NCBI GenBank assembly: GCA_951640195.1
Contig: OX621175.1
Coordinates: 1,228,470-1,292,469 of the forward strand
Reading direction: 5' to 3'
Source of the DNA: Porpolomopsis calyptriformis
Taxonomy: Eukaryota > Basidiomycota > Agaricomycetes > Agaricales > Hygrophoraceae
Length of the DNA: 64,000 nt
How positions within the stretch are numbered: position 1 is the stretch's first letter; every line of letters begins with the position of its first letter. The notes under the pieces were generated by a model. The model saw only the letters and a program-made list of their open reading frames with translations, was not told the DNA's origin and did not search any database. Positions 11,889 through 22,547 of the stretch are shown here, piece after piece. Both the position numbers and the translations under genes were made by a program.

Positions 11889-12344
11889 ATGCGCGTGAAG
11901 GCCATATCAGTATAGCGTCAGGGTGGGCTGGCTACAGGCTGTATAGCTTTACTGATCGGCAATGAAATGGGGTATAAAACACCTGTTAAGGTGCCGAAAA
12001 GCTGGTCCAGATCGCGCGGAAAATGACATGATCACTGAATGGCATTCAATGACGGCATTTGTTAAAAAGATGCTGTATTATGGTTTCCAAAGAAAAAAGT
12101 GTTGATGACGCACAAATTTAGAGGGAACTCGGTCGACGAGATACAGCAGTTTGTGCGGCCATCAAAGATCAACCTGATTAACCAAAAGAGTGGTGACAGA
12201 TCTTCATGTTACATTAAATTGAACTACATCATTTCCCATACGGCCTTCGACTCGCCTGTATATCGAATCACCAGATACGCCGAGATGACCCTACACGTGG
12301 TGTTTCGACCTATAAGCACAGGAAAGAAAGATGCCGATGTATAG
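11889..12344. other. R6-R5 spacer
   Basis: Copy of the receptor spacer block. An 81-codon plus-strand frame (12099-12344) is also open in the right copy (32360-32605) but is frameshifted in the R4-R3 copy. It is treated as non-coding. Confidence 0.6.
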
Positions 12345-13019
12345 CTAAGGCACTTGGGTAGAAGGATGTGCCGAGGACTTGCTGATGGTCATTTCGATAT
12401 GGACCGGTAACACATCACTTGGAACAGACCTAAACAGAAAAAAGAGATGAAGAAATGAGGTTATTCAATGATAAAGTGAGCATACGCACTCTGTGTGCAG
12501 CGATGACAATGCGGCGTGCCTTGTTGGTAAGGGAAGTCTAAGGATTGCCGTCCGAAACCAAGCCCAGAACATTTGGTACTCGGACTAAACTTCACGGCTG
12601 GTTGCAAACAACAAGAAGAAAAGATAGGCTGAGCTAGGGAAAGCCCACCATATTATCTGGAAATGATGGAGAGCCTTTGGTCCGTATACGCTCGCCGGCA
12701 CCTCTATCACGGTCAAATCAGTCGCATGAATGGCATTCCAGCTCCCAAGGGGAATAGAATGCTTCATGATATCGTACCCGAGTATCAGACTTAACCAGGC
12801 AAGAGCCGAGAGGCCGAGAACAATGCTCATTGCCATCAGATGACAATACTGTGCCAACGATATTGTTGAATCGCGAGACACAAGATGGGACCTGAGCCGT
12901 TTAGAAGTTTCTCTGTGATGTTTTATCAAGTGGCAAAGGGCCAGGACTAAAGTATGACTGATGAGTTTGGAGGATTCGATCGTGAAAAAGAAATCGCGCA
13001 CATCCATATACGAGAGTTA
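12345..13019 (-). pseudogene. STE3-like receptor pseudogene R6 (type A), truncated
   Basis: Exons 3 (part), 4 and 5 of a copy almost identical to R7. Exons 1-2 and most of exon 3 are missing: similarity ends exactly at 13019, where unrelated DNA starts. In exon 4 the Trp of the REVWSEYQ motif is TAG (near 12585; TGG in R7). It is therefore broken twice. Confidence 0.9.
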
Positions 13020-13094
13020 CATCTACGTCTTGTCTGTATTATGTAATCTCAGTATTTTGTCTCAACACGACATTTACCCGAAGATTATCTCAAG

Positions 13095-13663
13095 ATGATT
13101 ACTCCGGATTTTGTCTCTACGTGCATCCTCCTTGCCAGGGAGAATAGCCAAGGCTCGACCATCTCCCTCACCGATTCCGACTTTTCCCGACTCAGCCTCG
13201 ACGACGACTCCATGTCTACCACTTCTTCTTCCTCTCCGTACTCTGTCTCCATGGCGGAGGCGATGTTCTACTACTCTGGGCTGTGCTCTTCGCCTAGATT
13301 AGTGTACCGTACATCTTCGGAGACCACACTGTGGACCATGCCCACCGGGCCTGAAGCCTACCGCCAGTTGAAGGAGCTCCGCCCAGTCTTCGGCCATAAG
13401 CTCAACGTCGTCTGGTCGACGGACTTGGGTCCTAAGGTTTGCCAGTTCCTAGATTTACAGAGCGTCCTCTGGATGTCTATAGATATTGTTCGCTTTATCA
13501 AGGTTGGAGAGGGAGAAGTCATTGGTCCTGTTGTACTTTGGATTGGTGTTGCTGCTGAGTCTCTCTTGGGCGAGGACACCCACACCTCAGCAATGGGCTG
13601 CCTAGCCCTCCTCAAGGATTTTGGAATCACTGACGTTGAGGTGGAATTCTGAGAGTCTATCTA
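13095..13663 (+). pseudogene. Trypsin-like gene, 5' half (split)
   Basis: The N-terminal 185 codons belong to an Agaricomycete hypothetical family that I recognise, with a Ser-rich N-terminus and the block LRPVFGHKLNVVWSTDLGPKVCQFLDLQSVLW. The frame ends at TGA 13650-13652, where family members have Arg-Glu-Ser (EFRES). The following bases still read ES-I, so TGA probably came from CGA. At 13664 the LTR of the left gypsy element begins. The rest of the gene resumes at 28994. The join between halves lacks a stretch that I estimate at a few dozen residues, judged from memory of the family. Confidence 0.7.
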
Positions 13664-14023
13664 TGTTAGACAGCAGTCTAGGGTTGATCGCAAGGTTTTA
13701 CTTCAGGCTCTAGGTGTAGGGTTTTTAAAGGGTTGGAAGACTACTGATTGGGGTGTTGACGAAAGAAACAGACTTATCCTAAGTCTATCTACTGCTAGCT
13801 TTATATACTAGCTAAGTATGAGTCATACTGACTACATGTGAGTCGTAACGACTATGGATGAGTCATGTAGATAAGGAGAGTGATGGTAGACTAAATATAG
13901 ATATGGCTTGGTCACCTTCTATTACTAAGCGGAGCTTGGGTGGCTAAGCGGCTATTGATGTAAACTGTCTGATGTAAATAGGAACAGACGAGCAAAGGAA
14001 AAAGAAAAAATATATCTCTGACA
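13664..14023 (-). repeat. 3' LTR of left gypsy element
   Basis: 360 bp, near-identical to 21322-21680, 22008-22367 and 28634-28993. Element-sense ends are TG...CA. It follows the polypurine tract at 14024-14034. Confidence 0.93.
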
Positions 14024-14302
14024 TTCACCTCCACAAAAAGGAAATTCGTCCCGAATTTTGAGGAGACCCTTCGAAGCGAAGGAAGGGTGTCAAGGGGAGG
14101 TGTAAAGGGATGGTAGAGGTGGGTAGAGGGGTGATGAGATGGGTGAGCGATGAAGAGGAGGGATGAGTGGATAGTTGTCGGATCAAAGACTATCCACTAG
14201 GTATACTTTTCCTCAACTCTCCAGTAGATATCACCTTCTCTAACCACACATCCAGAAGGGAGGCGTAAGGAATACTGTTCGTTCAGAAACAGCATCCGGT
14301 CC

Positions 14303-16027
14303 CTAGGTTGCGCCATCATAAACTGGGGGTTGAAGCAGGTGTCTATCTGGGTCAAACCAGTGGTAACGGCCATCCAACTCCCGGGCACATCGCAACCAAG
14401 TTTCAGCCAGCTCCCTACACATCACAGCATTCTCCTCCAGGTCAAGGATCCTTTCGTACTTGGCATCCATCATCGAGCGGTACCCGTTTTGGGCAGCATA
14501 GAGTCGGTCGGCGACGCGATGGATGCGATGCGAGATGGGGTCTTCGGGGATAGTGGGGGTGGTGACATCAGATTCATCCTGGTCCGGTATAACCATCAAA
14601 AGTTGGTGCCCAACTTGGTATACCTTTAGCCAATCTTCAAGTTGATTCTTCTTGTCGTCAAAGTCGCTGTCCTTGTCAAACATGTACCAGTGACAGTTGT
14701 AGTTAAGTTCGCATCGACGTGCTCCAGAAATAAATGGGACGTAGGTTTCGGGACTGTCACGAATCTGAAATTCGAGACATGAGATCGAGCGCGCTGAGGC
14801 CGTCTCTCATGAACGTCGAGCAGATTCATAGTCAATCACGTGCAATCTGGTATATATACTGGGGACGACAGTATTGGGTAAGTCCAATACTATGGCATTT
14901 TGGTTGAGTAGTCTCGACCGTCATTTGAATGCGTACGTTCCCAGTGCAATTTCTAACAGTATTGGACTTCACATGCGGTCGAGAGTTTGACTCCTTCACA
15001 TGTCAGAATTAAAGTCCCTATAAAAGAATTCTGATATGCGCACGTGGTTGCATTACAAAAAGGACATAGGTGATTGGTCAGACTTACCTGACCTCTAACG
15101 AGACGTGTCTGAGTATTGAAGGTCTCCCTAACTCTGTTGAGCATGGTCCCTCTGATTACTGCAACTCCGACTCGAGGACCTCGAGTATAAATAAGCCAAG
15201 GCGTGTTTGATCGCCATCATCCCGGAGTTTAAAGATAGGATGTTGTGGACCGTCGGTGGCGCCGACGTAAAAGGATCAGCTACTCCACTTTGAGAGGGTG
15301 GAGTCCGCTATGAATGCAGTAGCTAGGTTTCGTCCTAGATGGCTAGTTCTGCCGTTGATCATGGACCGAATCCGAATCAAGGATTATGTGAAGGCTGATG
15401 GGTTTCACCCAAAGTATCACGCCGAGATGGCAGTAGACCACTGGACCACCAGTATTGCTGTTCCCTTAGCCTCTGATAGGCGCCTTATGTGTACCAAGGA
15501 GTTTGTCGGCTCTGTGCACTATGGGGTTGACTGTACCTGGCAATGTCCGGGACGGACATTCATAAAGTGGAGGTGAATGTCACGAATCTGAAATTCGAGA
15601 CATGAGATCAAGCGCGCTGAGGCCGTCTCTCATGAACGTCGAGCAGATTCATAGTCAATCACGTGCAATCTGGTATATATACTGGGGACGACAGTATTGG
15701 GTAAGTCCAATACTATGGCATTTTGGTCGAGTGGTCTCGACCGTCATTTGAATGCGTACGTTCCCAGTGCAATTTCTAACAGGGACACCCAGATAGGTGC
15801 TCGACCTTGGCAAAGGGGAGCCCTCAGTAGTTACGGTTTCGTCCCGGCTTGTCGATAGTGTTGGTACGTCGTCTCGGCTTCTTGAACCGTCGGGTAACCA
15901 AGACGCTGTCAGACGAGGAAGAGGAGGAAGAGGAATCAGGGGGAAGGTTGGAGGTAGAAGCAGTGGGGTTCCCTCGGGGTGGATGCCTCCCAGTCGACTT
16001 GCAGGCGTAATGAACTTCACGGGGCAT
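14303..16027 (-). pseudogene. Third ORF of left gypsy element, interrupted
   Basis: Downstream of the pol chromodomain, reading MPREVHYACKSTG... from 16027 to TAG at 14303. It is interrupted by the 1027 bp non-autonomous LTR element (14755-15781) and by a TGA at about 15825 (CGA in the right copy). It has a Ser-rich low-complexity stretch, an Arg/Lys patch, then an acidic, Trp/Tyr-containing region (HWYTFDKDSDFDDK). I know no family for it. See the right-copy entry. Confidence 0.65.
14755..15781 (+). mobile_element. Non-autonomous small LTR (TRIM-like) element nested in gypsy
   Basis: Two 204-bp direct repeats (14755-14958 and 15578-15781) begin TGTCACGAATC and end TTTCTAACA, around a 619-bp interior. 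A perfect target duplication gggac flanks it (14750-14754, 15782-15786). The right gypsy copy (near 27900) has the empty site. No gag or pol is present; one 92-codon frame (15298-15576) is unrecognised. TATA is at 14851-14858. The PBS gtattggactt (14959-14969) is the exact complement of AAGTCCAATAC inside its LTR (14880-14890). Its polypurine tract (15567-15577) is identical to that of the gypsy element. Confidence 0.9.
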
Positions 16028-16141
16028 TTCGTGCTTCTTTTGATGATTGTTGGAAAGGGGAAGTCCTTATAATTGTCGGAGATTGAAAAGGAGAAAAGGA
16101 GATTCAACGATCGTGATGTCGGTAGTATTCGTAAAAGAGAG

Positions 16142-19100
16142 TTAAATTGCCGCTTGAATAGACTTTTCATAATTCATTAAGACGTCTTTTGTGTGCTTGA
16201 GGTTCCATCATGGTTCCCAGGTGGCTGCCTCTATCGGGTAGCCTTTCCACTTGATTAGATATTGTCAGTTTCATTTTCCTGGGGTGTGATTTAAGATACG
16301 TTCCACTTCATACTCGGGCTCTCCTTCGATCACATCTAGAGGTGGTCGGAGATTGTCATCTTCTCTGATTGGGGGGTGGAGATCGAGATTCTCTTCTAGA
16401 GCCTTGAGTAGCGAAACGTGAAACACGGGATGAATCCTCCATGACAGCGGTAGCTTTAGTCGGTAAGCCACAGGCGATACTTGTTTTAGAATTATAAAAG
16501 GTCTGAGCCGGCGGACATCCAGTTTCTTTGCGGGCCAGCCAGTTTTCAAATTCTTGGCATCAAGCCAGACCCTTTGTCCTTCATAAAATGTGGGTTCCTT
16601 TTGATGTTTTCGATCGGCATAGAGCTTCATTGAGTTAGCGGTCTTTTGAAGAGACTCTTCAGCATTCTCTCTAGCTCTAGTAAGCTGCACGTAAAACTCG
16701 TTGGCATCGGGATTTGAGGTTTGGGTTGGAACTGATAAGGGGGTGTGAGGGTGTCAGCCATATTCAAGCCAGAAGGGGGATTGGTGAGTGGAGGAATGTT
16801 CTCGGTTGTTATAAGCGAACTCCACCGGAGCTAACCAATCTTTCCAATCGTCTTGCATGAAGTTAGTGTAGAGCCGTATGTACTGCTCTAACTCTTGATT
16901 GGTTCATTCGGTTTGTCCATCTGTTTGGGGGTGATAGGCGGTAGAAAGCCCAGAAGTGGTTCCTAGGAGTTCATTCAATGACGTAGCGAATTTCGATGAG
17001 AATTGGGTTCCTCGATCAGTAATGATCTTCTCTGGCCATCCATGGTGCTTCCAGACATGTTCTTGAAATAGCGCAGCAGTTCCTTTAGCAGACAGGTTTC
17101 CAGTTGTTGGGATGAAGTGAGCCCGTTTGGTGAATCTGTCCACCACAACTAGAATAGCATCGAATCCTTTTGAGTTAGGGAGTTCCACGATAAGATCAGC
17201 AGTGATCTGTTGCCACGGTTTAGTAGGAGGGGGTAATGGTTGGAGAAGTCCAGTGGGTTTCTGTGGATAAACCTTGGTCTGTTGACAAGCAAGGCAGGAC
17301 TTCACGTAATTGGTGATATCTTGTGGGGCACCTTCCCATGTGTAATTACGGAGGAGCAATTCCTTCGTCTTCTCAATACCGGGATGGCCACCAGTGGGTG
17401 TGTCGTGGGTCAATCGAATAATTTCTGTGCACAAAGATACATCCTTTGGCACAACTATACAATCTCCAGCATCGCGCACAATGCCATCTACGTGGGTGTA
17501 TCCGGAAGAGGGATCTTCAATTTTGGCCATGATCTCGAGAGGTAGGGGGGAATGAAAACAAAGCTTGGATAAAAAGTTGGGGGACGATAAACTGATAATC
17601 ACATTGATGAAAAGCGCATTGACAAAAAGTTCTTTTGGCAGAAGGACCTTGTCCTCCACCTCCTCATAAGACTCCGGGTAATGATCTGGATGTTTGGAGA
17701 GTCCATCAGCCTTATTCTTGATTCTAGGCTGGTAGCTGATTCTGAACCAAAAGCGAGCTAAAAATTCAGACCATCTAGCCTGGCGCCTGGAGAGTTGACG
17801 ACTGGTCATGAAATATTGGAGGGACTGGTTATCAGTCTTGATCATAATAGGCTGTCGTGTCCCTTGTAGAAGGTATCTCCATTCATTCAAGGCAGATATG
17901 ATGGCCAAAAGCTCTTGGTCATGGGTAGGGTAATTTCGTTCAGCTGGGAGGAGGGTCTTGGAGTAGAAGCCAATGGGATGCCAATCTTCTTCGTCATTCT
18001 CTTTCTGGGTCAAGACTGCACCTAGTGCAACACCAGAGGCATCCGTCTCCAGAAGGTAAGGAAGGTCTGGCTTCGGGGTTCTCAAAACAGGAGCAGAGGT
18101 AAGCGCATTCTTGAGGGTATCAAAAGCACGTTGTTGCCTAGGAGTCCAAATCCATTCTTGATCCTTTCATAGGAGCTCATTAAGAGGACGAGCAATCAGG
18201 GAGTAATCCTTGATAAACCTTCGCCAAAAGTTGGCAGTGCCAAGGAAGGATTGGAGATCTCGTTTCTTCTGGGGGATAGGCCAGGTTCTGATTGCCTCAA
18301 CCTTCTTGGGGTTAATGGCAATGTGGCCTTTAGAGATCATCATTCCCAGATAAATCACTTCCTTTTTCTCGAACTGGCACTTGACAGGTTTGCAGGACAA
18401 TTGATTCTTCTCCATGATCTCTAGAGTTTGTTCCGTCCAATAGGTGAGTTCAGTAAGGTCCTTTCCCATGATCAGGATATCGTCAATATAGATATGGACC
18501 TGCTTGGAATCGATAACCTCTTTGAAGAGAACGTCGATCATTCGTTGAAAGGAGGCAGGCGAGTTTCGCATTCCAAAGAACATAACGGTGGGCTCGAACA
18601 GCCCTCGTCGAGTGTTGAAGGCTCCTTTCCATTCGTCTCCTTCTTTGATACGAATATTGTTAAAGCCCCATCGGATATCCATGACTGTGAACAGTTCCGC
18701 TTCTGATAACTTGGTCTGTTGAATAATCTCAGAGATGAGAGGTAAGGGATAGGCGTCTGGGATTGTGTGAGCATTCAGATAGCGATAGTCTTGGATTGGA
18801 CGTAGTCCAGCATCTTGTCCTTGGGCATTAACTTCTTCACCTTTGGCAGCAAAGAAGAAGGAGGCAGCTTGTTTGGAGTTCGATCGTCGTATTCGTCCAC
18901 TTGCAAGTTGTTCCTCCAGGAATTCATTCAGCTTTCCCTGTTCATACTCAGTGAGTTTGTACACCTTTCCGATCTTGGGTCTAAAGGTAGGTTCGAGATC
19001 GATCGCATGGTCAAATTCTGGTTGTCGTGGGGGAAGTTCATCGAAGGTGGTCTTCATAAACACCTTCCAGTGCCTCCAGTATTTCTTCGGCACATACTTC

Positions 19101-19723
19101 TTCATATCTTCCTCCACGGTAGTGGGTCTTGCATGGTCTCCCAGTGAGACCAATCTGATAATCTTGGCATAGGAGTCGCCATTCAATGTAGAGCCTACTC
19201 GTGACACTATCACTCCAGCCTGAGAAGTCTTGGTTGGGGCCACAGTCTGACGTGAAGTCAGTGTTCCAGCCTTCCAGTCAACCAGGGGATCGTTACGTTT
19301 GAGCCACGGGTAGCCGAGGATAACCTGTATCATATCTCCTAAATTTGTCACTTCCAAATGGGTTCGTTCCCTAGGAAAATCCAGCGTCTCCATCCACAGG
19401 TCTACAGCATATTCGATGGGACCTCCTCGGTTGTCTGTCCCATCTGCGTTCCGCATGGGGATTGGTCCTTCCAATCGATAAAAAGGGATATCGCGCTCCT
19501 GCACAAAATTCCAGTTTATAAAGCATCCAGAGGCGCCAGAGTCTATCAATGCACTGGCGGCAATTCGTCTACCAGTGTCTGTGGTTTCCAACCAAAGGGG
19601 TATGGTTAAAGCTTCTTCGCTCGAATCAAGTGCACCAAGAATTTGGGAAATAGATTGCATAGGGGTAGTGGTACACATAGAAAAGGAGTCCGCAACGCAC
19701 GAGCTATTGTCCGGACTGTTCAA
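16142..19723 (-). pseudogene. Pol of left gypsy element
   Basis: 1194-codon frame entered from gag by a -1 shift. Order: aspartic protease (DSGASGCF), reverse transcriptase (YIDDILIMG), RNase H (ETDASGVALGAVL), integrase zinc finger and DDE core (ITADL, ITDRGTQF), and chromodomain (YLIKWKGYP, TWEP). Six TGA codons lie where the right copy has CGA: near 18166, 16903, 16758, 16280, 16274 and 16218. The chromodomain would direct integration to modified chromatin in intact relatives. Apart from the stops the protein is well preserved, so decay is recent. Confidence 0.9.
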
Positions 19724-21141
19724 AAACCCTGTTTCTCCAAAGCTCTCTTCAGCTCTTCTTTCCTCTTAGGCTCCCAGTTGACGATACCACACTTCTCGAA
19801 GTCTTGATGAGAATCTTCATTGGAGTTGACCTCCTCAATCGAGGCTGAGGTCTCCAGAACTCGAACATTTCTTCCTCGACCGGGTTTCTTTCCTCCACGA
19901 CCTCTAGCTGCTGGGGTGAAGGGGCGGCTTCCAGAACCAGAAGTACTTGTCCTAGGAGCATTGGGACAAGAACTGGCAAAGTGGCCAAATCGTCCACAGT
20001 TGAAACATGCTCCTTTGGGAATTCCTCCTAGTGAAGCAGGCTTTTCTTCTTGTTTGATTCTGGGGGCAGCAGGGTTGGAATAGGTGGAGGGACCAGCAGG
20101 TGGTCCTTGTCGGTAGGGGGTGTTGGTGATGCGGGTGTTACGAGTCTGGGGCTTAGAAGATGTTCTAGCCAGGAATTCTCAATGTCGTCTGTCAAGTTCT
20201 GCAGCACGAGACTGCCATTCAAAGAGGGTGGTGGGTTGACGATCTGAAAGGTAGATCTGTCGCAAAAGGGAGGGGTTGAGTCTGTCTTTATACAAAGTCA
20301 CCGAAGCTTCTTGTCCATATCCAGTATCATGGGCCCATCGATTGAAATTGATGTTGTACTCCTCTGCGCTCTTGTTGAACTGCTTGACGTCCTTGATCTT
20401 CAGTTGAGCAGTTGACTTGGGGTCCAAGTCTCCAAAGTCTCGGGTGAGGGCTTGTTCAAAGACAGCCCAATCGGCACCAACCCAGTTCAACGTTGTGTAA
20501 GCGTCTACTTGACGCTCAGCCCATGGTTCTGCATTTCCTCCGATCATAAACGACAAGGCATAGATAATCTTGTCGGCCTCTGAGATTCCTGGTTGTCCCA
20601 AATGATTCAACTTCACTTGACGCAGGAAGTTGCGGAGCTTGGTGGGATCACCAGAGAATTCGTCAGGAGGGTTCATTTTGATCTTGGTGGGGGTAGGGGC
20701 AGGGGCAGGGACAGGGGCAGGGGCAGGGACAGGTTGGGGGAATACTGGGGGTGCTTGGAGAGGTTGTGGGAATAGCCCAAGAGGGGCAGGGACAGGTTGG
20801 GGGCCTATGAGGTTGGCCATCAATACTTGAAGTTGTTGTTTGATTCTATGACTCGCTTGCGCTTGGTCTTGTTGGACCTGCAGCAATTGTTGATAATCCT
20901 GCTTCATGATCTCAAAGGCTACGCGTGGATCTTCTTCTTCATCCTCATCATTGTCCTCAGCTCGACCTTTCCCTTTTGAGTGAGAGGGACCCGCTTGTTC
21001 TTCTTGTTCTTCTTGTTCTTCTTCTTGGGCAGGGTCAACCGTCTCGTCGAGGATGGGAGCTGGGGCAGGAGGGAGAGAGCCTTCCTGGGAGAGAGGGATA
21101 GCAGGGTGAGGGATAGTGGATGATGAACGAGTCAAAACCAT
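19720..21141 (-). pseudogene. Gag of left gypsy element
   Basis: 474 codons from ATG 21141. It has an acidic/proline-rich N-terminus with a Pro-Ala-Pro-Val repeat, a retrotransposon Gag core (NPPDEFSGDPTKLRNFL, GGNAEPWAER) and a zinc knuckle (CFNCGRFGHFASSC). One nonsense TGA lies near 20178 (CGA in the right copy). The frame ends at 19720-19722, immediately after the slippery heptamer. Confidence 0.9.
19723..19729 (-). promoter_or_regulatory. -1 frameshift slippery heptamer (gag/pol)
   Basis: Element-sense GGGTTTT is positioned as G GGT TTT directly before the gag TGA. Slipping back one base enters the pol frame. It is identical in the right copy at 23960-23966. Confidence 0.75.
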
Positions 21142-21321
21142 TGGTGGAACGGTGGCAGTTGGATATTGGGGGGCTTGACGGGAATACAAGGGGAGAGAGC
21201 AAGCCTAATCGATGTTAATGTCTGGGTGGTGAAATTGATCTCGTGGGTGAAGACCTTCAGTACTGGCCAGACAGAGTAGGGGTTGTATAGCGTGGAGTGA
21301 GCAAGAAGGAAGTCTGTTTCT

Positions 21322-21680
21322 TGTTAGACGGCAGTCTAGGGTTGATTGCAAGGTTTTACTTCAGGCTCTGGGTGTAGGGTTTTAAAGGGTTGGAAGACTA
21401 CTGATTGGGGTGTTAACGAAAGAAACAGACTTATCCTAAGTCTATCTACTGCTAGCTTTATATACTAGCTAAGTATGAGTCATATTGACTACGTGTGAGT
21501 CGTAACGACTATGGATGAGTCATGTAGATAAGGAGAGTGATGGTTGACTAAATATAGATATGGCTTGGTCACCTTGTATTACTAAGCGGAGTTTGGGTGG
21601 CTAAGCGGCTATTGGTGTAAACTGTCTGATGTAAATGGGAATAGACGAGCAAAGGAAAAGGAAAAAATATATCTCTGACA
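21322..21680 (-). repeat. 5' LTR of left gypsy element
   Basis: 359 bp. The adjacent PBS agaaacagactt (element sense, from 21321 downwards) is complementary to AAGTCTGTTTCT inside the LTR, as in the right copy. Confidence 0.92.
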
Positions 21681-22007
21681 GTGTGTCGTGGGTCAATCGA
21701 ATAATTTCTGTGCGCAAAGATACGTCCTTTGGCACAACTATATGATCTCCAGCATCGCGCACAATGCCATCTATGTGGGTGTATCCGGAAGAGGGATCTT
21801 CAATTTTGGCCATGATCTCAAGAGGTAGGGGGGAATGAAAACAAAGCTTGGATAAAAAGTTGGGGGATGATAAACTAATAATCGCATTGATGAAAAGCGC
21901 ATTGACAAAAAGTTCTTTTGGCAGAAGGACCTTGTCCTCCACCTCCTCATAAGACTCCAGGTAATGATCTGGACGCTTGGAGAGTCCATCAGCCTTATTC
22001 TTGATTC
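21681..22007 (-). pseudogene. 327-bp gypsy pol fragment between the two elements
   Basis: Minus-strand fragment of RNase H/integrase zinc-finger region, matching 17397-17727 of the left copy almost exactly (KADGLSK.., LPKELFVNALF). It starts at the outer edge of one LTR and ends at the outer edge of the other. It is not part of either full element and implies a third copy or a rearrangement. Confidence 0.85.
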
Positions 22008-22367
22008 TGTCAGAGATATATTTTTTCTTTTTCCTTTGCTCGTCTGTTCCTATTTACATCAGACAGTTTACATCAATAGCCGCTTAGCCACCCAAGCTCC
22101 GCTTAGTAATAGAAGGTGACCAAGCCATATCTATATTTAGTCTACCATCACTCTCCTTATCTACATGACTCATCCATAGTTATTACGACTCACACGTAGT
22201 CAGTATGACTCATACTTAGCTAGTATATAAAGCTAGCAGTAGATAGACTTAGGATAAGTCTGTTTCTTTCATCAACACCCCAATCAGTAGTCTTCCAACC
22301 CTTTAAAAACCCTACACCTAGAGCCTGAAGTAAAACCTTGCGATCAACCCTAGACTGCCGTCTAACA
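22008..22367 (+). repeat. 5' LTR of right gypsy element
   Basis: 360 bp, TGTCAGAG...TCTAACA. It contains a TATA box (22224-22230) and the self-primer copy 33 bp further on. Confidence 0.94.
22224..22267 (+). promoter_or_regulatory. LTR TATA box and predicted self-primer at mRNA 5' end
   Basis: TATATAA at 22224-22230. AAGTCTGTTTCT at 22256-22267 lies about 30 bp downstream, where transcription should begin. These 12 bases are the exact reverse complement of the sequence abutting the LTR (22368-22379). The mRNA 5' end could fold back and prime minus-strand synthesis, as known for Tf1. The start site is inferred. Confidence 0.7.
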
Positions 22368-22379
22368 AGAAACAGACTT
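22368..22379 (+). promoter_or_regulatory. Primer binding site (self-complementary type)
   Basis: AGAAACAGACTT directly after the LTR end. It pairs over all 12 bases with 22256-22267. Confidence 0.75.
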
Positions 22380-22547
22380 CCTTCTTGCTCACTCCACACT
22401 ATACAACCCCTACTCTGTCTGGCCAGTGCTGAAGGTCTTCACCCACAAGATCAATTTCACCACCCAGACATTAACATCGATTAGGCTTGCTCTCTCCCCT
22501 TGTATTCCCGTCAAGCCCCCCAATATCCAACTGCCACCGTTCCACCA

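Larger units (their letters stand above)
11615..13019. repeat. 1.4-kb direct repeat, left copy
   Basis: Contains part of R5, the spacer, and R6 up to exon 3. It aligns co-linearly with about 31870-33288 with only scattered substitutions. The two copies flank the 18.8 kb foreign block. Confidence 0.8.
13664..21680 (-). mobile_element. Ty3/gypsy chromovirus, left copy
   Basis: Complete LTR retrotransposon on the minus strand. LTRs are at 21322-21680 (5') and 13664-14023 (3'), with ends TGTCAGAG...TCTAACA in element orientation. Internal order: self-primer PBS, gag, -1 slippery site, pol (protease, RT, RNase H, integrase, chromodomain), a third ORF, then a polypurine tract (gtggaggtgaa, rc of 14024-14034). 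Without the nested 1.03 kb element and its target duplication it is about 6985 bp, matching the right copy (6986). No target-site duplication is seen: flanks are atcta at left and gtgtg at right. It has eight nonsense codons, all CGA to TGA relative to the other copy. Confidence 0.93.

Noticed and set aside
12099..12344. 81-codon plus-strand frame, also open at 32360-32605
   Set aside because: The two copies are a recent segmental duplicate, so shared openness is expected. The older copy at about 9260-9480 is frameshifted. No CaaX end, no signal peptide and no recognised motif.
13095..13652. A stand-alone 185-aa gene
   Set aside because: The family continues past the stop, the sequence after the TGA still encodes the next family residues, and the remaining part lies at 28994.
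20593..20979. Open frames antisense to gag (Gly/Arg and Leu-rich)
   Set aside because: They are by-products of the Pro/Ala codon repeats of gag on the other strand, mirrored at 22710-23059.
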